From Malurus cyaneus samueli (taxonomy: Eukaryota > Chordata > Aves > Passeriformes > Maluridae), in assembly GCA_009741485.1 (NCBI GenBank), contig CM019218.1:49995967-50059966 (forward strand): a DNA stretch of 64,000 bases, given 5' to 3'. The translations under genes were made by a program, and so were the position numbers. Below the pieces are notes generated by a model, which had not been told where the DNA came from, searched no databases, and saw only the letters and a list, made by a program, of their open reading frames with translations. Shown here piece after piece: positions 55,276 to 64,000 of the stretch; position 1 is the first letter of the stretch; each line of letters starts with the position of its first letter.

Positions 55276-55317
55276 ATGCCATGGAGAGGAAAGTGGATCA
55301 TCGGCAGGGTGTGGTGA
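55276..55317 (+). other. Upstream ORF overlapping the FGD2 start codon
   Basis: An ATG at 55276 lies five bases before the FGD2 ATG (GCCCATGCCATGG), in another frame, and runs 13 codons to TGA at 55315-55317. The second ATG has the stronger context (GCCATGG). Leaky scanning past the first would be needed for FGD2 translation. Confidence 0.6.
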
Positions 55318-58300
55318 AGCTGGTGGCTGTGTTTGAAGAGCACTGGTAAGGAGGGAGGGACTCTGGGTGCTGGGGATGTGTTAGGGCTCCACATAGAGTG
55401 GGGGTTTGGGAAGGAAGAACCCACTGTGGAGGTGGTTTGGAGGCTGTGGAGGTGCTGACAAGCTGATTTGCAATTCTTCACCACTCGACTCTGCCTCAGT
55501 GTCTTCCTCCTGCTGTGGGTCATGGGCAGAAATCTGAAAACCTCAGTGGGGTAGGTGGTTCTGCCTGGCTCAGGGTTAAGTTGAGGCAGCCCATTCCCCC
55601 GACACTCAGCATCTTCACACTCAGCCTGGCTGGTGCATTCTGCTGCTGCTGCTGGGGAAAGGAGCTGTGGTTTGTGAATATATAGGCAGGGGTCTTCACT
55701 GGGAATTAACTGCCTGGGAGGCTCCCAGCCTCAGACTGTCCAGTTGTTTGCACAGATGTGGCTCCTAGGGAAGGAAACATCAGGAATTACGTAAGGGAGA
55801 GAGAGAATTCCTTTTGAGAATCAGCTCCTTCCCTTGGAGTGTGAGCTGGGACCCTCAGACAGCATGTGCCAGGGTTGGAGTGAGGAGATCTGCCCTGTCT
55901 GTGGTGTAAAAGTACTTCAGAGGCTTCAGGTGAGTTATTGTCAGGGTTGTGTCTCAGTTTCTCCATCTGTTGAATCAAGATATGGAATCCTGCCTTTCCC
56001 TGTACTCAAAATGCTCTCAGTGACCCTTAGAGAGGCTGGGTGATTGGGCAGGCGAGTTTTGCAGCAATTCCTGAAGATGCTGGGATTCCTTTCACTCCAG
56101 GAACTTCTCCTGCATCTCTGCTGTGTGCTTTTGCCCAGGTTTTGTGGCTGCCCCCACCATCCCACCTGTGGTGTTGTGCTGGAGCCACTGCAGTGTTTGA
56201 CGTGCCTCCATGTCACTGCTGCAATGTGTTTGATGTTTGTTGTGGAGTGTGAGTTTGATTTAGAGGAAATAAAAGTAACTTGGGACTTTCAGAGGAAACT
56301 GGGGGACCTGGGAATGAGCAGAGCATTTTGGAACAGAAAATGGTTTGGCTTAAGTCAGCGTAAATAGAAAGAGAGAAGTTCCCTGTCGGGCCTCAGCAGT
56401 GGGTTTAGGCTGACAAAGGTCTGGGAGGCACTGGGAGAGATGGAAAAATCCTCTTTGTCTCTGAAGGGTCCTGCCAGCCCCCCTGGACAGGAGGGAATTT
56501 GTGAATGGCTGTGGATGCTCACAGACATCCCAAGCTTACCAGCTTCAGATGGGTCTCTGCCTCTCAAGTCAACTCCTATCCTCAACTTTGCAGTTTGATA
56601 CCCAGTTTCTTCATGTCTTTCCCATCCTATCCATCTCACTCCTGTCTGCAGCCCAACAGGGGATGTCTTTCCAGTTTCTGCCCAGAGTGGTTTCCTGCAG
56701 GGACCAGCTCCTGCATGACAGACAAGTCACTCACTGTCACCTTCATGACCTGGCTTCTCCCCCATGTCTGCTCTGGACCTGCTTTCCTTGTCTTTGCCAG
56801 AAAAGGGAAGAGAGAACACCACCAAAAAACAACCTGTCTGCAAAACCACCTACACAGGGCCTACTCTTGGCTCAAAAATCTTGGCTGTTGGGCTTCTTCC
56901 TGCTTTGCTCCGTGGTGGCAGCAGGCAGAAAGCCAGAGCTGTGGGTGGGATAAATGGCAGGATCCTGCTTTTCTGGAGCAGGAGAGGGACTGGCCACAGC
57001 AGCAGGAGGCACTGGGGGAAGAGAGGCTGGATCCTGGCCCTGTGGAGGATGCTGAGGATGTTTGTACTGCAGGGTTGTAGTGAGGTGGAGCTGGGGAGCT
57101 GCTGCTCTTGTCCCTTTTGGTGGCTTTAAGCTGGGGTTGGGGCTGTGCTGGTGAAAGCTGAGCAGATCACACCCATTCCTTTGTAGCAGGGACAGCAAAC
57201 CTGCCCAGAGGGACAAGCAGGCTCTGACCAATGCTGCAGCCAGCCAGTCCCAGCAGCTTCCAGCATCCCCTGCCAGCCAGAGCCACTCCCTGACCGGAGA
57301 AGGGAATGAGGAGAAGGATCAGCAAGGTCGGCGTGGACTCAGCTTCAAATGCCTCCGTTCTCTGCAAAGCAAAATCTGTGAGGACGACTGGAGGAGGCCC
57401 CAGGGCCCAGACCTGGAGCCTGGCAGCCAGGTGAGCTCCAGAGGCTGGTGGGTGCCCACGCACAGGGAGGGCTGGCTCGGGATCACAGCTCTGCCCATGA
57501 GACTGAACCCTGCTCCCCATGCAGGAACCAGAGGAAAAGAAAATTGCTCTGGAGCTGCTGGAGACAGAGCAGGCCTATGTGAACCGCCTCCACCTCCTCG
57601 ACCAGGTGAGCTGGGGAGTGGAGGGGCCCACGTGTGGAGATTTTGGGGGCAGTGAAGCTGTAAAAATGAGAGACTCGTGGCTACAGGTCTTTACAGCCAG
57701 ACATTGGGTCTGGCCTTTGCCTTTCCTACACCCCACATCTCTGGGAAGCACCCTCATCCCAGCAAAGCCTTCCCTTCCCATCTCCTCTTGGGGCCTGGGA
57801 TTTCCCTCCTGCACTGTCAGCCTTTCACTGGGTGATGTTTCAGAGAGGGAATGGGATCCTCAAGCCCCTTCCTGGCTCTTTTTGTTCACCTTTCTTCCAG
57901 GTATTCTATACAGAGCTGATGAAAGAAGCCAAAACCGGGAAGACGGTCCCAGAGGAGGTGGTGAAAATGATCTTTTCCAACATCTCCTCCATCTACCAGT
58001 TCCATGCTGAGTTCTTCCTGCCAGAGCTGCAGAAGCGCATGGAGGATTGGTGAGCTGCAGGAGGGTTGGGCAGGACACCTGGGTGGCTTGTTCAGAGTGG
58101 GGCAGCAGTGCTGAGTTCAGGCTCCCAGCAGGACCAGAGCTTAGCGTGTTTTGCTCCAAATGCCTTGTTCTGGAAAGCACTTCCTTAAATCACTGAGATC
58201 AGAGTATGGAAAGGAGAGTGACACCTCAGGAGGTTTGGGGTGTGCCTGGGTATGAACAGCCCAGGTTGGCTGTAAGGTGGGGACATTCCCATTCTGGAGA

Positions 58301-61300
58301 ACAGGAAATGGTGTGGGGATGTAGCAGGATGCAGCAGGAAAAACCTGAGTCCTCCACTGTGGCCCTTCACTTCACCCCTCGCTGTCTGTCTGCCCCAATG
58401 GCCTGAGAAAGCTGCTGGTCTGTGGTTCCCTCCTGCAGGAACCGCAACCCCCGCATTGGGGATGTGATCCAGAAGCTTGCACCCTTCCTCAAAATGTATG
58501 GGGAGTACGTGAAGAACTTCGACAAGGCCGTGGAGCTCATCACTGCCTGGTCAGAGAAATCACCCCCCTTCCAGGAGCTCATTGCTGACATCCAGGTAAG
58601 AGCAGGGTGGGAGGAATCACAGCAGCGCTCCCAAAATCTCCTGGGATCGGGGAAGCAGCAGAGGTGGGAGCTGCCTGGTCACTGTTCCTCTCTCCGTGTC
58701 TGGTGTCTCTGCCCAGAAGAGGAAGGTCTGTGCTAACCTGACGCTGCAGCACCACATGCTGGAGCCTGTGCAGAGGATCCCGCGCTACGAGCTCCTCCTG
58801 AAGGATTATGTCCGGAAACTCCCGCCCCAGTCCCCCGACAGAAGCGATGCTGAGAGTAAGGGCTCAGCTCGCCACAGTGGGGAGGGCAGGGTGGGTTTGT
58901 GGGGAAATAACAACCCCTGGTGTTGTACAGGAGCACCAGAACACCTGGATTCACTCACCAACTGCCCTGTGCCCTTGGATAAACTTCTCAGTCAGATAAA
59001 CCTTTCTAGCAAAGCGAGGGTTTAGTCTGCTCTTTGAGGGGCTGTGGAGGGGAAGGATGGTGTTTCAGGGTAAGGGTGGTCCCTCCACTGTATCCTTGTA
59101 GCTGAGGGAGTTTTCAGACCCCTGTGGATTACACAGTGCCCAGTCTTGCTGGAATGGAAGGATGCAAGAGCTGTCTGTGCCCCCTGGATCCCTCCATGTC
59201 AGTCCAGTCATACTCAGACTCTGCACAGCATTTCAGGGCCACTTGGGTTGTGTTCACAGGAGGGCAGCCTATCCAGCTGCCTCCAGCTGCTTCCAGCCTG
59301 TCTCTTCTCATTGCAGAGGCCCTGGAGATGATCTTTATGGTGGCCAAGCACTCCAACGCAGCTATTGCTGAGATGGTGAGTCTCTGTCCCAGCTGGAAAT
59401 GCTTTGCAGCTCACGGCACAGTGACCTTGAAGGGGACAGAAGCCTTGTGGGTTCAGCAGAGGAGCACAGACCCTGCTCTAAAAGCCCCATCCCACCACCC
59501 CCAAGCCTGGGGAAGTCACATCTGTAACATCAGCTGGGATGTGACCGGCTGGTTGAGGTTGGGAGCTGCTCCCAGAGATCAGTTTGGGCTGAGAGAGCTG
59601 TGCCACCTCTCCCAATACTCAGCAACTGGCCTGGGAGGTAGGGATAGAGGGGACTCAGTGGTGACAAGGCTGCTCAGCACCCCACAAAAACATGTCCCTC
59701 TGCCTCCCACAGGAACGGCTGCAGAACCTCTGGGTGGTCTATCAGAGGCTGGGCCTCGAGGACGATATCGTGGATCCCTCCAACGAGCTGATCAAGGAGG
59801 GACCGATCCAAAAAATCTCCACCCGCAACAACAGCACATCGGAGAAGTACCTGTTCCTGGTGGGAGCTGGGATACCCAGGGCAAGGGGAGGGAGCAGAGT
59901 GGGGAGAGGGGCAGCATAGCCTGGCCAGGGTGTTGCTGGGGCATCTCAGCACAGACAGGGTGAATTCAGAGCTGGGGGGTTTGACCCCATTCAGTGCAGG
60001 GTACCCTGTGTGGGACCTGGTTGGGGATCTGCTGATCCCTGGGTGTGGCAGCCCTGGGAGTTGCTTCACCTTTGCAGGAAGGGAGGGAACTGGGGCAGGA
60101 ACAGCCACGTTTTAGGTTAGATTCTTCCCAAGGACCAGCTCAGCCCTGGTGGGGTGAAGGACCCAGAGCCCAGGGAAGCCCCCAGCTTGGAGCAGGCAGT
60201 GCTGGTCTCCAACCCACCCTGTTTCCCCCTCCCAGTTCAACAACATGCTGCTGTACTGCGTGCCCAAGGTCATCCAGGTGGGCGCCGAGTTCCAGGTCCA
60301 CCTCCGCATAGACGTGGAGGGCATGAAGGTGAGACAGGCACCTTGTCTTTGTGCTTCCCTAGCCCTGACTCCTCCAAAAGCTCTTTCTGGGGTGTGCCTG
60401 CTGCTGCTTCCTGAGGCAGGAGGGAGGAGCTGGAGCCAGGGGTGGCTTCGTGGGTGGGGTTGATACTCCCTGATCCTGTGAAATGTCAGTGGAATCTTGT
60501 GCATGTGGGATATGAGGGGCTGAAGGGCTTGTGCCTGAGGGACATCCCTGTGCCCTGTCATGGAGAAAGGTCCAGGTGTTCTGGAGGTGGGCTCAGCTGC
60601 TCATCCTTTCCCTGGTCCCCTGCAGGTGCGGGAGCTGAAGGACACTGAGTTTCCTCACACTTTCCTGGTCTCAGGAAAGAAGCGGTCGCTGGAGCTCCAG
60701 GCCAGGTAAAGGGAAGGGTGGCATCATGCAGACCCTGGGTGAGGAGGGACAACAGCTCATCCACCTCTTTTTTGCACCAGGTCCGAGGAGGAGATGAACG
60801 CCTGGATCAAGGTACCAGCGAGTGCTGGGAGAGGGGCACAGCCCTCTCATCCCAGCTGGGTGCTCTGGGTCAGGGCAGCCCCCAGTGCCCCTCCAGCCCT
60901 GCCTTCCCCTTCAGGCCTTCCAGGATGCCATTGATAGGAAGGAGAAGAGGAGTGAGACCTTTAAGACAGCAGTGCATGGACTGGAGACAGACACCCCTGC
61001 GCTGAAGGTGTCACCCTCCCGCTCTCCCTGTGCCCCACCTGCCTCCAGCAGCTCAGGGGAGCCCACCTTGATGTGCCTCAGTTTACCGAGCTAAACTGAG
61101 CTGGGGGAGGGTGAGGAGGGGAACAGGTGAGGACAGAAGGGCTGGGACCACACAGACCATGGTCTCCCATCCCCAGACAGAGGAGCTGGGCCTCAGGGCC
61201 CCGCAGTGGGTGCGGGACAATCTGGTGACCATGTGCATGCGCTGCAAGGAGCCCTTCAACGCCATCACGCGGCGGAGGCACCACTGCCGAGCCTGTGGAT

Positions 61301-62469
61301 ACGTGAGTCACCCTGTCCCTCTTCCCTCCCTCTGCATCTCTCCCACACCTTATACCCCTTTCCCAGGGGCTGCTCCTGCCCCTCAGCTCCTCATGGAGCT
61401 GTCCCTGGGTCCCCCAGCCCTGCCCCAGCATCACCAGTGTCCCTGTCTGGTGGCTGCAGGTGGTGTGTGCTCGCTGCTCCGACTACAAGGCCGAACTGCA
61501 GTATGATGGGAACCGCCCGAACCGCGTCTGCCAGGAGTGTTACATCTTCCTGACAGGCCACACGCTGCTCGAGGACCGCGAGGGGAGGCACAAAGGCATC
61601 CTGGAGGTGAGCTCTGCCCTCTCTGCCCGGCCTCCCCACGCCCTCTGAGCATTGCCACCCACCCTGGTGTCCCTGCCTGGCCCTGCACACACTGCAGGAG
61701 GGGTGGGAGTCACTCCCACAGCAGTCAGAGGGTGCATGTGTTGACCTCCCTCCATCCTCCCCTCCAGGGATGGAGGGAGTAGCAGGGCACTAGGGCCAGT
61801 CCTGTCCTAATTGGGACCAGACATCAGGGCTCCCTTCACCACAGGATCTCAGCAGCACCCTCACAGCCAGGACAGCCCCTCACCTGCCCTTGCTTTGGGG
61901 GTTTTTGTGGGATGGACAGGGAATTTCCTAGGAAATTACCTTGGCTCAGTGCCCTTTCTACCATCTGCATTGAGTATTGAGGGATTTGTTGTTTTTTTTT
62001 TTTGGCAGAAAGGCGCTGCAGAGGTATCCAACAGGAGTTTGCTCTGCAGTTCCCTGCAGCTGATGGATAAGAACGGCAAGGGGGGCACACGGGGCTGGTT
62101 CGTGATCCCACAGGATGATCCCCTCGTGCTCTACATCTATGCAGCCCCCCAGGTGAGGCCGGGCTCGGATCCACCCCGAGGGACACCCCCTGTGCCCCAT
62201 CCCCTGCCTCCCACCACTGTCCCTGTTCTTGGCAGGACGTCCGAGCCCACACCTCCATCCCACTGCTGGGCTACCAGGTGCGGGACGTGGCCCAGGGCGA
62301 GTCCCGGCACCTCTTCCAGCTGGTGCAGTCCCGGCAGGTGTTCACCTTCATGGCCGACACCGAGGAGCTGAAACGGCGCTGGATGAGGGCCATGGCGCGC
62401 TCTGCCGCGGGGATCACGCACGAGGAGGAGGAGGAGGAGGAGGCGGGCCCCTGTGTTGAAGCAGAATGA
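55281..62469 (+). CDS. FGD2: FYVE, RhoGEF and PH domain-containing protein 2
   Basis: Coding exons: 55281-55345, 57190-57430, 57525-57605, 57901-58049, 58439-58595, 58717-58855, 59317-59375, 59713-59859, 60236-60328, 60626-60705, 60781-60811, 60915-61007, 61177-61302, 61460-61606, 62009-62152, 62236-62469. GT/AG junctions, consistent phases, 661 residues (human ~655). DH domain ~103-297 ([58 protein letters not shown]). First PH ~320-420. FYVE ~455-525 with [22 protein letters not shown] and RVCQEC, so all eight zinc ligands are present. Second PH ~540-640, then a run of seven Glu. FGD proteins activate Cdc42 by nucleotide exchange; FGD2 binds phosphoinositides on early endosomes and ruffles and is prominent in antigen-presenting cells of mammals. 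Residues 1-102 are poorly conserved. The exon 2 acceptor is TAGCAG, so 57187 or 57190 may be used. Confidence 0.96.
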
Positions 62470-64000
62470 GGCCATTCCCACCCCTGGCTGCCTGGGGAGG
62501 GTCACAGGGAGTCTGGGGGACTTTGGGCAGACCCCCGACATCTCCGCATTCCAGTTTTCCATCATGAGAAGGACGAGATGGGGGCACGTTTGGCACCACA
62601 CGGACAAGCTGGACCCCCCTTTCCCTCTCTCCTGGCTCTCGGCGCTGGGCAGAGGCGCTGGGAATGGAGGGAGCGGGGATTTTGGGGAGCCCCCCGGCCC
62701 CGGGCGCTCTGCAGTGCCACCGGCGGCCACGCGAGGGCAGCACCGCCCCGTCCATGCCCAGCCGGGCGGGGATGCCCCGAGTGGGGAGCGAGTCTGGGAC
62801 TGGGACTGCTGAGATAAATCCCACTTGCGACCCCTCTCTGCAGCCTCCTGTGGGCCTGGATTTCCCAGAGCGCCCCGTGGCACTGTCCCCGTGGCTCCAC
62901 ATCGCCCTATGTGTCACATATTTGTCTGACACCCAGCAGGGACCCAGCTTGCAGCTCAGCCTCGCAGGTCAGGGACCCCACTGCTGGAGTCAGGATGTTC
63001 CTTTTCCATCTTGTCACCACTCCTGGCGTCACGCTGCAGTTCCGTGGTGTGGGGATACCCCCGAGCACAGACAGCCCTCACTGGGCCAGCCCCCACTCCT
63101 GCCCACCCCAGATTCTCCCTGCACTCCCTCCTGCCCACAATCACCTTCCACCCTTGTATCTCGCTCAGGTTCATGTTTCCTGGAGGAAACACTGGGACGA
63201 GGTTGTGTCCACACAGTCCACACAGGTGCTGCCGTGATGCTGGGGAGACCCAGAGGATCCCCCTCTCCACCCTCACCATAATGAGCACCCTTGGTCATTT
63301 CACACAGTGCTTTAGGCTGCAGCCCCATGTTTTTCTCTCTGCACCCTCTTTGGCACCCCAAAAATGTTGCCCCGACAAGTCTGCCCACTTCTGAGCCTCC
63401 CAGGGGATGCAGGAGCCTCTTGCACAGATCTCTGGCAGGCAGGGGTTGGTGCCCATACCTGGACCATGCAGCAGCTCCAGCATGGCAGCCTTGGGCAGAG
63501 CTCAGGGGGTCACAGGCTGAACAGATCCGTGGGGACCGGGAAGGGAGAGGGGATGGAGCAGGACACTGAAATAGGGACAACATATGGGGAAAGGATGGGG
63601 AGTAAGGATGAACCACAGCTGGGGGGCTTCAGGGAGACAGGAAAATGTTGTGAGTAATGTCCTTCCTCAATCCACTGAGCTCATCCCAGGAAAAGACAAA
63701 CTGTGGTGGCTTTATCTCCTTCGGAGATTCCGTCAAGGAAAGGGGAGAGGAGCTGGATATCAGGGTGAGAGCTCTGCCAAAGCAGCTGCCCCTCGGGGTG
63801 CCACCCAGCACGGGGCTGAGCCCAGATGCAAACAGCACAAACAGGGCTTTCCAGAGCCACCCCAAAACAGCCCTCACCTCCCCCTGCACTGTTACCTCGT
63901 GGCGAGGGGAAACCCCAGCAGCCCTGGAAAAGCCGGGCAGCGCAGGCTGCTGCTGGGAGGAAAGAGTGAGCGAGGGGAAGCCCGCGGGGCTGGAAGGTTC
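62470..64000. other. FGD2 3'UTR and downstream flank
   Basis: No canonical AATAAA is seen in the first 1.2 kb; a GATAAA variant at 62812-62817 is a possible FGD2 poly(A) signal. No further coding exon is recognised to the window end, although CpG density rises after 63890. PIM1 is the next conserved coding gene in this neighbourhood in human, but I see no part of it here. Confidence 0.4.

Noticed and set aside
54777..55523. 248-codon minus-strand frame upstream of FGD2
   Set aside because: Covers the FGD2 first exon in antisense and has no domain features.
63629..63889. 86-codon minus-strand frame near the right end
   Set aside because: Hydrophobic start could suggest a signal peptide, but there is no other support and length is within chance.

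Overview
The window is vertebrate nuclear DNA, most likely from a bird. The evidence is intron-rich genes with GT/AG splice sites, a CR1 LINE fragment, GC-rich microchromosome-like composition, and a pair of let-7 microRNAs matching the bird let-7j/let-7k pair. The gene order PI16 (+), MTCH1 (-), FGD2 (+) is also the order on human 6p21. From memory, the homologous chicken segment, including let-7j/let-7k, is on chromosome 26.

Layout. 1-4281: upstream flank, whose first ~1.5 kb is a diverged copy of the DNA just downstream of PI16 (13671-16180). 4282-12801: PI16, a secreted CAP-domain protein with a very long Pro/Thr repeat stalk and a GPI-type C-terminus. Its intron 1 contains a 1896-bp near-perfect duplication across a single N (probably an assembly duplication), and its stalk exon needs two single-base corrections to stay open. 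16.2-34 kb: non-coding DNA holding the minus-strand let-7 pair at 18.40-18.67 kb, with a seven-copy 23-bp array just upstream of let-7k. 34.4-38.9 kb: a large CpG-rich block without recognisable coding sequence, a candidate promoter area for the let-7 primary transcript and/or other non-coding transcripts. 41.8-53.6 kb: MTCH1 on the minus strand, 12 coding exons, 316 codons. 53.9-54.5 kb: a long purine-only satellite between the MTCH1 and FGD2 5' ends. 55.3-62.5 kb: FGD2, 16 coding exons, 661 codons, with DH-PH-FYVE-PH architecture. 62.5-64.0 kb: downstream flank with no recognised gene.

The three protein genes are a conserved neighbourhood rather than a pathway: PI16 is an extracellular or GPI-anchored CAP protein, MTCH1 is a mitochondrial outer-membrane carrier homologue, and FGD2 is a Cdc42 exchange factor on endosomal and ruffle membranes. 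MTCH1 and FGD2 are head to head with about 1.7 kb between start codons. I saw no clearly new multi-gene system. The points most worth checking are the let-7 pair with its adjacent array and upstream CpG block, the PI16 stalk repeats, the signs of an extra PI16-like unit to the left, and two assembly joins that would corrupt automated annotation.
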